Notes under the pieces: generated by a model | Told to the model about the DNA's origin: nothing | The model's input: the letters and a program-made list of their open reading frames with translations, nothing else | Database searches by the model: none | Position numbers and translations under genes: made by a program | Shown: piece after piece, positions 23,969-31,477 of the stretch | Layout of the letters: each line of letters starts with the position of its first letter | Position numbering within the stretch: the stretch's first letter is position 1 | Assembly: GCA_017398585.1 (NCBI GenBank) | Contig: JAFQFS010000054.1 | Location: forward strand, 1-33,488 | Source of the DNA: Clostridia bacterium | GTDB taxonomy: Bacteria; Bacillota; Clostridia; Oscillospirales; CAG-272 | DNA: 33,488 nt | Direction: 5' to 3'

Positions 23969-25276
23969 TTATTCCTGTTTCAGAAGGACGATGATGTCCT
24001 CGCCCCGTCCCGCGGGACGTCTGCGGAAGGTGATGCGGCCGTCCGCGCCGAGAAGTGCCGCATCGGACATTTCACCCGTTTTCGGCTCAATTGCCGTCAC
24101 GTGCATCTTCGTGAAATCCGCGTCAAACGGCAGCTTTGCCGAATCCAGGGCGAATGTGCAGCCGTTCGGGACCGCGAGACAGACGGCGCGTTCGCGTTCC
24201 GACACCATTGCGGCGACGTAATTCGCGTCGTGCGCGTTGTCCCGCACGACGGTTTCGTCCGGTACGAACAACGTCAGATCGTGTGCGTCGATGAAATCCC
24301 GGAAGACGCGCATCTGCTCCGCCGCCGGACGGTGCAGGGCATCTTCCCAGTGCATCGTAAAGTACGTTCCCGGTTCGCGGCACATGCACCAGATGCTGTG
24401 GTGCCCGTACGTGTTCCCGCACGATCCGGAAAACAGGTTCCGCCACATCGTCACGCGGACGTCGGTGTCGTCATAGTACCCGTTCGCCGAGTTGAAATTG
24501 ATGGGGTGATCCTCGTAGACCTGCTCGCCGTCCATGGTCGGCTTGACGGGCGTTTTCGCATAGTCCCGTGCCAGCATTTCGTAGCCGGGCGGCGTCGGAC
24601 GTCCGTGGCCGGACTGCAGCATGTTGAAGTCGAGCCAGTCGCGCTCATGCACGAATTCCGACGACGACTGAGCTCCGCTCGGATGCAGCGTGATGAGGAA
24701 TTTTCCGCCGTCGCCGTCGCGCACGCCTTTCGCCATCGCATCGATGATATCGTAATGTTCCTGGGTTTCAAGCGGTCGGTCGCCGCCGAGGATCCAGACG
24801 ATGTTGTCGTGGTGAGCGAGCCGTTCCGCAAGCCATTTTCCGTAGCCGTATGCGTTTTCGGGCGTGAAGATTTCCGGTCCCTCGCCCCACTTTTTGTTCC
24901 ATTTGTCGCCCCACGTCGGCAGGACTCCCATGTACAGCCCCAGTTCCTCCGCGCGGGAGACGATTTTTTCCACGTGATCGAAATACGAATAGTCCCCATC
25001 CGTGTCGGGCAGGGAAGGATCGAATTCTCCGTTTCCGTTCGTCTTCAGCGGCTGTCTGCCGTAGAAATTCGGCTTTGCCAGCCCGTTCAGCTCGGCAAGC
25101 ACAACCGCCTGCACGAAATTGAACCCCTGTGCGGCACGTGTGGTCAGATAAAGTTCCGCTTCTTCCGCGGAAAGCGCGTGGAACAGTTCCCACGCGGTGT
25201 CGCCGGTCAGATAGAACCGTCCTCCGTCCTCCGTCACGATGCGGCGGCGGTCACCGGCAATGCGCAGTTTCTTCAT
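23969..25276 (-). CDS. DUF4038/GH140-like glycoside hydrolase
   Basis: This 435-residue TIM-barrel protein has the N-terminal signature of the DUF4038 (apiosidase-like) group: FYLTGDTAWELFHALSAEEA (22-41), then FNFVQAVVLAE, YFDHVEKIVSRAEELGLYMG and NIVWILGGDRP. Candidate catalytic carboxylates are Asp166 and Glu251 (TMDGEQVYEDHP). A C-terminal beta domain (about 350-435) ends the protein. GH140 members cleave apiose from pectin rhamnogalacturonan II; many relatives have other or unknown substrates, so only the fold is certain. The ATG overlaps the preceding gene's TGA (ATGA), indicating translational coupling. No signal peptide is seen. Confidence 0.85.
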   Translation of the reverse strand: MKKLRIAGDRRRIVTEDGGRFYLTGDTAWELFHALSAEEAELYLTTRAAQGFNFVQAVVLAELNGLAKPNFYGRQPLKTNGNGEFDPSLPDTDGDYSYFDHVEKIVSRAEELGLYMGVLPTWGDKWNKKWGEGPEIFTPENAYGYGKWLAERLAHHDNIVWILGGDRPLETQEHYDIIDAMAKGVRDGDGGKFLITLHPSGAQSSSEFVHERDWLDFNMLQSGHGRPTPPGYEMLARDYAKTPVKPTMDGEQVYEDHPINFNSANGYYDDTDVRVTMWRNLFSGSCGNTYGHHSIWCMCREPGTYFTMHWEDALHRPAAEQMRVFRDFIDAHDLTLFVPDETVVRDNAHDANYVAAMVSERERAVCLAVPNGCTFALDSAKLPFDADFTKMHVTAIEPKTGEMSDAALLGADGRITFRRRPAGRGEDIIVLLKQE

Positions 25277-26193
25277 ATGGCACCTCTTTCCCTGATGTCA
25301 AGCAGCTTCAGCGCGTTTTCGCGGCAGACCTTCCGGTACGCCGTTTCGCTGATGTTCCCCTGCGCGAGCATATCGTCGAGCCACGCGGAGAGCTTCATGT
25401 CGTTGGTCGGAGCGCAGATGTCCGTGCCGAACAGCAGCTTATCCTGGAATTCCTCGATGAACGCGCAGCCGAATTCGGGATCGCGTATGAAGGCGTTTCC
25501 GCCGCTTCCCGCGGACATATCGCCGTACAGGCCCTCATATTCCCGCATCAGACGGACGAGCGGACCGCCGGGCATGACCTTTCCGGAGGGATAGAGGTTC
25601 ATGTTTTCGGCGGTGACGTCGCCGGAGATGCCCGACCAGAACATCATCGAGTGACCGAGAATCTTCAGCTTCGGATGTTTTTTCAGCATCCGTTCGAGGC
25701 GCGGGAGACCAAGCGAATCCTGCAGACCGTAGTGACCGTACGGTTCCCCCTCAGGCGCGAGATGGATCGTCACGGGCATATCGCACGCCGCGCAGTGATA
25801 AAACAGATTGTCGAGCAGGTCGCAGTCGGCAGGGAGATTCGGGCAGAGTTCGCCGACGCCCTTCGCGCCCATCGCCTTGTAATGCTCAAGGATGCGCGAA
25901 AAGTCGTTTTTCGGAGAATTGTAGCCCATGCGCGGGTCGAGGTTGCAGAACCAGACGAACAGATCGGCGTTTTCCTCCGCGACCATCGCGGCGCGTTCGT
26001 TCGACTGGAAGGTGAAGCTGTCCTCGGGAGACAGACCGGGCAGCAGTACGCCGCGGTCGATGCCGAGCTTTTCGTACATTCCGCGGAGTTCCTCCGGCGT
26101 GGCGAAGCGGGAGCCGTCCCAGCGGGGGAGTTCGCGTCCGCCCCACATGTCCGTGTGAACGTGGATGTCGAATTTTTTCATGGTGGTTTTCAT
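25273..26193 (-). CDS. Metal-dependent amidohydrolase family 2 protein
   Basis: This TIM-barrel hydrolase has the HxH motif (FDIHVHTD), and further likely metal or catalytic residues in GVGELCPN, VTIHLAPEG, ILGHSMMFW and FGTDICAPT. Members hydrolyse lactones or amides or decarboxylate aromatic acids. Two starts compete: ATG at 26193 and ATG at 26181 (giving 302 residues beginning MKKFDIHVH). Neither has a good ribosome binding site because repeat R10 lies directly upstream; the second fits the family's N-terminus better. It is the first gene of an operon with the DUF4038 glycosidase (4-base overlap) and the sugar isomerase. A lactonase role for a released sugar is one possibility, unproven. 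Confidence 0.82.
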   Translation of the reverse strand: MKTTMKKFDIHVHTDMWGGRELPRWDGSRFATPEELRGMYEKLGIDRGVLLPGLSPEDSFTFQSNERAAMVAEENADLFVWFCNLDPRMGYNSPKNDFSRILEHYKAMGAKGVGELCPNLPADCDLLDNLFYHCAACDMPVTIHLAPEGEPYGHYGLQDSLGLPRLERMLKKHPKLKILGHSMMFWSGISGDVTAENMNLYPSGKVMPGGPLVRLMREYEGLYGDMSAGSGGNAFIRDPEFGCAFIEEFQDKLLFGTDICAPTNDMKLSAWLDDMLAQGNISETAYRKVCRENALKLLDIRERGAI

Positions 26194-26204
26194 GAATTTT
26201 TTCT

Positions 26205-26265
26205 CGGGGAAAACTTTTTTGAAAAAAAGTTTCCCCCGAACCCCTTTCAAAAAACTTTAATCTGG
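26205..26265 (+). repeat. Hairpin element R10, in the amidohydrolase leader
   Basis: The main hairpin CGGGGAAAACTTTTTT / AAAAAAAGTTTCCCCCG (26205-26238, one irregular base) is 12 bases from the upstream candidate start. The tail AACCCCTTTCAAAAAACTTT then AATCTGG follows. There is no second hairpin. The promoter at 26289-26317 places it in the 5' leader of the operon. Confidence 0.86.
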
Positions 26266-26288
26266 GAAACGATTTGGTTGATATGTTC

Positions 26289-26317
26289 AGTATAGACGAT
26301 TGCGGGAAATTTTGCAA
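26289..26317 (-). promoter_or_regulatory. Promoter of the amidohydrolase operon
   Basis: On the minus strand TTGCAA (26312-26317) and TATACT (26289-26294) are 17 bases apart. It diverges from the MFS promoter, whose -35 begins 20 bases to the right, so both may share control. Confidence 0.65.
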
Positions 26318-26336
26318 GGGGAAATTCGGAAACTTG

Positions 26337-26365
26337 TTGAAAAATCTGTGCAGATCTGCTATAAT
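26337..26365 (+). promoter_or_regulatory. Promoter of the MFS gene
   Basis: TTGAAA (26337-26342) and TATAAT (26360-26365, TGC extended) are separated by 17 bases. An upstream block, GGGAAATTCGGAAAC (26319-26333), and the bases around both hexamers closely match those of the promoter at 32229-32257. Confidence 0.82.
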
Positions 26366-26405
26366 CACATCGCATTGAACCTTTGTACCTTGCTTTGTCT
26401 ATTCA

Positions 26406-26488
26406 ATAGGTTAAAAGTTTTTGAAAAGGGGAAGAGACTTCCGTGGGAAGTCTCGGGTGAAAAACTTTTTCCAAAAAGTTTTTCCCCG
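26406..26488 (-). repeat. Hairpin element R11, in the MFS leader, with second hairpin
   Basis: In reverse orientation, the tail complement AAAAGTTTTTGAAAAGGGG comes first, then a second hairpin GAGACTTCC GTG GGAAGTCTC (26434-26454), then the main hairpin with GAAAAACTTTTT / AAAAAGTTTTTC arms (26455-26488). It ends 12 bases before the MFS ATG. The promoter at 26337-26365 lies upstream, so it is transcribed. Confidence 0.88.
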
Positions 26489-26500
26489 CGATATACCGCT

Positions 26501-27781
26501 ATGAACATGAACGACATAAAAATCCGGCGCAGCAGATTTTTCTACATCATCGAAGCCGCGCTGGAATACTTCATATCCATCCTTGTCGCCGGATCCTATC
26601 TTGCGACGCTGACTGCCGAACTCGGCATCTCCGACGGTCTCACGGGCGTCATTTCGTCCTTCATTTCGCTCGGGTGCCTGTTCCAGCTCCTGTCTGTCTT
26701 TCTCAAACGTCCGCGCGTCAAGGGAATTGTGATCGCGCTGTCCGTACTGAACCAGCTTCTGTTCCTGCTGCTGTACCTGATTCCTCTCGCAGGCGGCGGA
26801 AAGCAGGTGAAAATCGCCGTTTTCATGATCGCGATCTTCCTCGCGTATCTCATCTACAACAGCGTCCACCCGCTCAAGATCAACTGGCTGATGTCCCTCT
26901 GCGAGGACAAAAAGCGCGGCGTTTTCACGTCGCAGAAAGAGATCGTTTCACTCCTTTCCGGCATGATCTTTTCCTTCGCCACCGGTACGATGATCGACCA
27001 TTATAAGGCGAAGGGGGAGATCGAAACCGCGTTCCTCCTCTGCGGCGTAACGGTCTTCGTCCTCATCCTCCTGCATACGTTCACCATGCTGTTTTCCGTC
27101 GAGATCCCCGTGGAATCCGGTGAGAGCGGTACCAAGAAGAACCCGCTCCGCGAAATGCTCGGCACGCTGCAGGACAAAACGGTCGTCAAAGTCACCGTCC
27201 TGTTCGTCATCTGGCACCTCGCGACCAGTTCCGCCACCCCGTTCTACGGCACCTACCTCATCAAGGAACTCGGCTTCAGCCTGCAGTTCGTCTCGATCCT
27301 GTCAATCGTTTACAGCCTTGTCCGTGCAAGCGTGTCGACGTTCTGGGGAAAATACGCCGATAAAAATTCCTTCGCGTCGATGGTGCGTCTGTGCCTCCTC
27401 ATCGCCGGCATCGGATTCCTCGTGAACGTCTTTACCGTCCCCTCAAACGGCGCGGTGTTCTATACGATTTACTACGCCCTCTACGCCGTCGCGATGGGCG
27501 GCATCAACAGCGCACTCACGAACCTCGTCTTTGACTATGTCGCGCCCGATACCCGTTCGAACGCCCTCGCCCTCTCGCAGGCGGTCAGCGGCGTCGTCGG
27601 ATTTGTCACCACCCTGATTGTCAGCGGACTGGTGACGCACATCCAGAACGGCGGCAACACGCTGTTCGGCATCCCCGTGTACGCCCAGCAGGTCGTTTCG
27701 GCGATCGCGTTCGTCTTCACAATGGCGGCAGTCGCGTACGTTACGGCAGTGATTATCCCCGTAAAGGGACAGAAAAAATAA
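26501..27781 (+). CDS. Major facilitator superfamily transporter
   Basis: This 426-residue membrane protein has about 12 hydrophobic segments, e.g. FFYIIEAALEYFISILVAGS, FMIAIFLAYLIYNSVH, FVSILSIVYSLVRASVSTFW and VVSAIAFVFTMAAVAYVTAV. A central soluble loop is near ESGESGTKKNPLREML. Substrate is unknown; divergence from the amidohydrolase/glycosidase/isomerase operon suggests a sugar or glycoside. Translation appears to begin at the ATG at 26501 (or 26507), without an evident Shine-Dalgarno site, because R11 occupies the usual position. A bidirectional terminator follows. Confidence 0.88.
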   Translation: MNMNDIKIRRSRFFYIIEAALEYFISILVAGSYLATLTAELGISDGLTGVISSFISLGCLFQLLSVFLKRPRVKGIVIALSVLNQLLFLLLYLIPLAGGGKQVKIAVFMIAIFLAYLIYNSVHPLKINWLMSLCEDKKRGVFTSQKEIVSLLSGMIFSFATGTMIDHYKAKGEIETAFLLCGVTVFVLILLHTFTMLFSVEIPVESGESGTKKNPLREMLGTLQDKTVVKVTVLFVIWHLATSSATPFYGTYLIKELGFSLQFVSILSIVYSLVRASVSTFWGKYADKNSFASMVRLCLLIAGIGFLVNVFTVPSNGAVFYTIYYALYAVAMGGINSALTNLVFDYVAPDTRSNALALSQAVSGVVGFVTTLIVSGLVTHIQNGGNTLFGIPVYAQQVVSAIAFVFTMAAVAYVTAVIIPVKGQKK

Positions 27782-27782
27782 G

Positions 27783-27810
27783 AAAAATCCGCTCACACGA
27801 GCGGATTTTC
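27783..27810. terminator. Bidirectional terminator between MFS and XRE genes
   Basis: AAAAATCCGCTC ACAC GAGCGGATTTT is a perfect 11-bp stem with T-runs on both strands, between convergent stops at 27781 and 27816. Confidence 0.9.
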
Positions 27811-27815
27811 TGCTG

Positions 27816-28949
27816 TTATAATGCTTCGACTTCACGGCGGAGGGCGCAGAACCGTTCTGTATCCCGCAGAGGTTCCAGTTCGGGCGAACCGAGCTTTTCC
27901 GTCAGCTTTGCCTTCATGACCGGGACGGGAACCGTGATATCTGTGATGCCGTGACTGGTCAGCGGCGGATTTTCACGCAGCGCACCGAGCCGGATTTTTT
28001 TCGTCGGGCGGATCATGTCAAGGTAATACCGGACGGATTTTTCAGCGTTTTCCATCGCCTTTTCTTCGTCCCCCGCCGCAAGATATGCCTGTGCCAGAAG
28101 CAGATAGCAGTCGCCGGAGTCGAAATCGTGGAACGACGGGAACCGTTCGCCGAACATCGCTTCCATCGTCCGGAACCAGCTCTCGTAGACGGCGATTGCC
28201 TGATCATACCGCCCGACATTATAGTAAGCCTTCCCGAGCCGCGCCAGATTGTCTTCGAGCGTCTGAAGTGCGTACGAATTGTCAATCCCGAGATGACGGA
28301 TCACTTCCTCCCAGTCCCCGCGCGTTTCTTCCACCCGCGCCATGTTCGAATGCCGCGTGAAGTCCGTGCGGACGGGGAAGTGCTCCGCCTCCTCCGCCGC
28401 TTTGTCAGGCTTTCCCTGCGAGGAATACAGAAGCAGAAGCACCTGATGCGCCCGCAGAACGTCCGAAGGATTTTTGGAATAACGGATAATCAGCCCCGCC
28501 TGCCGTTCCGTCTCGTCCGCGATTTCGTTTGCACGTTCCGCCGTGTACAGCCAGCCGTTTTCCGGCAGGCAGAGCGACAGCCCGAACCCCACGCAGTTGT
28601 TCAGCAGGATCAGATTGTTCGGATACTTCTGAAGCCCTTCAAGAAGATGATCGTACGCGGCAAGATAGGTGGAGAGATCCCCGTACTGCTGGATTTCCTC
28701 CGATTCTCCGACAATCCGGTACGCTTCTTCCGCCGCATTCGTCCCCTCCACATCAAACAAAACGTCCGTTGTCACGCCGAATACGCTTGCCAGCGGCACG
28801 ACCTGTGAAATATCCGGCAGACTCGTCCCGTTTTCCCATTTGCTGACCGCCTGTGCGGAAATGTTCAGCTGTTCCGCCAGTTCCTCCTGCGTGAAATTCC
28901 GTTCCTTCCGTAATTTGCGGATCACCTGTCCGATGGTTTGTGACATCAT
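27816..28949 (-). CDS. XRE-family regulator with helical C-terminus
   Basis: This 377-residue protein has an XRE helix-turn-helix (TIGQVIRKLRKERNFTQEELA, QAVSKWENGTSLPDIS; about residues 3-60). Its long C-terminus contains recognisable TPR-like repeats (LARLGKAYYNVGRYDQAIAVYESWF and YLLLAQAYLAAGDEEKAMENAEKSVRYYL). The ATG at 28949 follows GGAGG by six bases; the next codon is also ATG. The TPR repeats are clearer than in the other three XRE proteins of the window. Target genes are unknown. A plausible TATACT lies about 40 bases upstream, without a good -35. Confidence 0.88.
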   Translation of the reverse strand: MMSQTIGQVIRKLRKERNFTQEELAEQLNISAQAVSKWENGTSLPDISQVVPLASVFGVTTDVLFDVEGTNAAEEAYRIVGESEEIQQYGDLSTYLAAYDHLLEGLQKYPNNLILLNNCVGFGLSLCLPENGWLYTAERANEIADETERQAGLIIRYSKNPSDVLRAHQVLLLLYSSQGKPDKAAEEAEHFPVRTDFTRHSNMARVEETRGDWEEVIRHLGIDNSYALQTLEDNLARLGKAYYNVGRYDQAIAVYESWFRTMEAMFGERFPSFHDFDSGDCYLLLAQAYLAAGDEEKAMENAEKSVRYYLDMIRPTKKIRLGALRENPPLTSHGITDITVPVPVMKAKLTEKLGSPELEPLRDTERFCALRREVEAL

Positions 28950-29102
28950 GGATTTCCTCCAAATCATAAATTTCCGGTACCGTTGACCATAGTATACCGC
29001 ATTTTCCATGAGAAAGGAAGGGCTTTCTCAGAGACAGCCGCACAACCACCGGTTGAAAAACAAAAACGTCCGGTCTGCACCGAACGAAATTCTGTAAATA
29101 AC

Positions 29103-29207
29103 CCAGTCCAAAAAGGTTTTAGGAAGGGGTGTTCGGACGAGATTAGAGGGAGATACTTCGTATCTCCCTCTAATCTCGGGAACTTTTTTCAAAAAGTTCC
29201 TCCCCGG
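29103..29207 (-). repeat. Hairpin element R12, 3' of purC, long second hairpin
   Basis: Read on the minus strand, the first hairpin GGAACTTTTT / AAAAAGTTCC (about 29179-29200) starts within 10 bases of the purC stop. The second hairpin has an 18-bp perfect stem: GAGATTAGAGGGAGATAC and its complement around a three-base loop (29139-29177). GTCCGAACACCCC and the tail CCTAAAACCTTTTTGG follow. It is the longest copy, and no other terminator is visible behind purC. Confidence 0.87.
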
Positions 29208-29213
29208 TAAAAA

Positions 29214-29897
29214 TTATCTGTTATTAATAAGCTTGGTAAGTTCAACGGGATCAACGATCTTGCCGTCCTTGTAGACGCGCATGTTGCCGGAAGCGATTTC
29301 GTCGATGAGGATGACTTCGCCGTTGTTGTAGCCGAATTCGAACTTGATGTCCCAGAGGTCGAGACCGATGGACTTCAGGTCGTCCGCTACGACCTTGGTG
29401 ATTGCGAGGGTCTGAGCCTTGAGGCTTGCGAACATTTCTTCGGTCATAACGCCGAGAGCAACGAGACCTTCACCGGTAACCAGCGGGTCGCCCTTTGCGT
29501 CGTTCTTGAAGGTGCATTCCACATAACCGCCTTCGAGGGGGGTACCGTCTGCAATGTATTCGCCGTATCTGCGGATGAAGCTGCCGGTTGCAACGAGGCG
29601 GCAGATAACTTCGAGACCGTGACCGAATACGGTTGCGGGAAGAACTTCCATTTCCGCTGCGTCGATGTTTGCGCCAACGTAGTGGGTCTTGATGCCTGCC
29701 TGCTTGAGGAGTTCGAAGTAGTAAACGGAGGTCTGGAGGTTTGCCTTGCCGATGCCTTCGATGGTCAGACCGACGCTGTTTTCACCCGGATCGAACACGC
29801 CGTCCTTGCCGGTGCAGTCGTCCTTGAACTTCAGCATTACGTTGCCGTTCTCGAGCTTGTATACGTCCTTGGTCTTGCCTTCGTAAATCTTGGTCAT
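29214..29897 (-). CDS. purC: Phosphoribosylaminoimidazole-succinocarboxamide synthase
   Basis: SAICAR synthase condenses CAIR with aspartate using ATP in purine biosynthesis. The 227-residue protein carries [13 protein letters not shown] (nucleotide-binding N-terminus), [46 protein letters not shown] and [11 protein letters not shown]. The usual ISPDTCRLWD-like end motif is replaced by [11 protein letters not shown], as in some short Clostridia enzymes. AAGGAG precedes the ATG. It stands alone: no other pur gene is nearby, so it is not in a purine operon here. An extended -10 promoter lies upstream and R12 directly behind the stop. Confidence 0.94.
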   Translation of the reverse strand: MTKIYEGKTKDVYKLENGNVMLKFKDDCTGKDGVFDPGENSVGLTIEGIGKANLQTSVYYFELLKQAGIKTHYVGANIDAAEMEVLPATVFGHGLEVICRLVATGSFIRRYGEYIADGTPLEGGYVECTFKNDAKGDPLVTGEGLVALGVMTEEMFASLKAQTLAITKVVADDLKSIGLDLWDIKFEFGYNNGEVILIDEIASGNMRVYKDGKIVDPVELTKLINNR

Positions 29898-29946
29898 AAG
29901 AATACTCCTTTGATATCTCTGTATATAGGGGGATGTTCACTCCCAT

Positions 29947-29955
29947 ATTATAGCA
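29947..29955 (-). promoter_or_regulatory. Extended -10 promoter of purC
   Basis: TGCTATAAT on the minus strand (29947-29955) lies about 50 bases upstream of the purC ATG. A good -35 hexamer is not apparent. No purine riboswitch aptamer or PurR box could be recognised in this leader. Confidence 0.6.
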
Positions 29956-30053
29956 CAATTTTCGTCCGTTGTCTGCATTTTTTCTCAAAAAAACGCTGTT
30001 GCAATACCGATAAAATTTTCCCTTCCGCAGGCGGCTGTAACATATATTTTGAC

Positions 30054-30076
30054 AAAAACAGGTTTACCGTCCTGTG
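30054..30076 (-). terminator. Weak terminator overlapping the MATE stop codon
   Basis: On the minus strand ACAGG and CCTGT form a short stem enclosing the stop codon, followed directly by TTTTTG. The stem has only 5 bp, so its strength is doubtful. Confidence 0.35.
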
Positions 30077-31452
30077 CGCATGGGGTTCCACAGCCCGCGG
30101 ACATAGCAGATGAAGAACAGCAGGCAGATCAGCAGATTGTGCGCGATCATGCATGCCCACGCGGAAATCAGCCCGAACGACAGCACCTGCGTGCAGATAA
30201 ACGTCCCGACGATCCGTACGCCCCACATGCCGCAGACGTTGAAGAAGAACGGCAGCTTCGTGTTGCCGACGCCCTGCATCATGCCTTCCATGATGATCGA
30301 GAAACCGTAGAACGGTTCGGAAACCGCTACCATCCGCAGCACCGCCGAACCGAGCGCGATGACTTCGGGAGTTTCCGAGAAAATGCCCATCAGTGCGGGG
30401 GCGGAGACAAACAACGCGCCGCCCGACAGAATCATCAGGAAAATTTCCAGGGGAATGAACATCGCCGCGAGGTCACGCATCCGCTGTTCGTCGCGCGCGC
30501 CGTAGGCGTTGCCGGCAAGCGTTGCCGCCGCCGTCTGCATTCCGTAGCCGGGGATGTAGAACGCCGATTCCACCGTGTTCGCAATGGTGTGCGCCGCCGT
30601 CGAGATTTCACCGAGAGAGTTGATCATCGACGCGAACGCCACGTAGCCGAGCGAGGTGCCGAAACGCTGGAGCATGTTCGGGAACGCCGTCTTCAGACAG
30701 GGCTTCAGGATCCGCATATCCGGACGGAGACTCTGTCCCTTCGGGGAAATCATCGGATGCCGCCACAGAACGACCGTGATGTAGATCCCGCCGACCGTGA
30801 ACGCGATCGCACTTGCCGCCGCCGCACCGATCACGCCCCATCCGCAGCCGGGGATCGTGAACGAAAGCCCGGACAGATTTATCGTGCGCGTCGGATAGAT
30901 CATGACAAAGTTCAGCACCACATTGATAAGGTTTACGATGATCCCGACCTTCATCGGGGTCTTCGTGTCGCCCGCCGCACGAAGCGCTGTGCCGAAAATG
31001 ATGCTCGCTGTGCGCGGGAGCATCGGAACATACAGAATGAAGAAATACCGCGATGCCAGCGGACGGATCGCTTCGTCCACCTGCATCCAGACGGGAACCA
31101 GCCCGCTCAGTGAGAGGGGAAGGATCGTGAAGATTGTCCCTGTGAGGAGAACGACGAGCACCGCCTGCGCAACCGCACGGGATGCCGCGTCCTTGTCGCC
31201 CGCACCGTAGGCGCGTGCGATGAACGAGAGAAATCCCACGCCGAACGCGGAGATTGTGCTGCCGATGAGCCAGCCGACCGTGGTGGTCGCGCCGACAGCC
31301 GCCGTTGCCGCCGTTCCGAGCGAACCGACCATCGCGGTGTCGATGTACTGCACCGCCGTCTGCATGAGCTGTTCGAGCATTGTCGGCCATGCGAGGCTGA
31401 GAATGATCATCAGCATCGGCAGATCAAATTTTGTCGTACGTTTTGTTTTCAT
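30064..31452 (-). CDS. MATE family exporter
   Basis: This 462-residue membrane protein has about 12 hydrophobic segments in two halves. Family features include WPTMLEQLMQTAVQYIDTAMVGSLG, FLSFIARAYGAGD, FGTALRAAGDTKTPMKVGI and, in the second half, AAATLAGNAYGARDEQRM and GMMQGVGNTKLPF. Exported substrate unknown. AGGAATC precedes the ATG by about 8 bases. It starts 25 bases after the histidine phosphatase and probably forms an operon with it. Confidence 0.92.
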   Translation of the reverse strand: MKTKRTTKFDLPMLMIILSLAWPTMLEQLMQTAVQYIDTAMVGSLGTAATAAVGATTTVGWLIGSTISAFGVGFLSFIARAYGAGDKDAASRAVAQAVLVVLLTGTIFTILPLSLSGLVPVWMQVDEAIRPLASRYFFILYVPMLPRTASIIFGTALRAAGDTKTPMKVGIIVNLINVVLNFVMIYPTRTINLSGLSFTIPGCGWGVIGAAAASAIAFTVGGIYITVVLWRHPMISPKGQSLRPDMRILKPCLKTAFPNMLQRFGTSLGYVAFASMINSLGEISTAAHTIANTVESAFYIPGYGMQTAAATLAGNAYGARDEQRMRDLAAMFIPLEIFLMILSGGALFVSAPALMGIFSETPEVIALGSAVLRMVAVSEPFYGFSIIMEGMMQGVGNTKLPFFFNVCGMWGVRIVGTFICTQVLSFGLISAWACMIAHNLLICLLFFICYVRGLWNPMRTGR

Positions 31453-31477
31453 GTCAGATTCCTGTCTGTTAATGTGA

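Noticed and set aside
15028..29207. Repeats as a CRISPR array or as insertion sequences with transposase
   Set aside because: Copies are dispersed, inverted relative to each other and separated by genes, with no spacers of regular length. No transposase gene or clear target-site duplication is seen in the window.
29898..29990. Purine riboswitch in the purC leader
   Set aside because: The conserved junction and loop sequences of the purine aptamer are absent and the leader is only about 50 bases.
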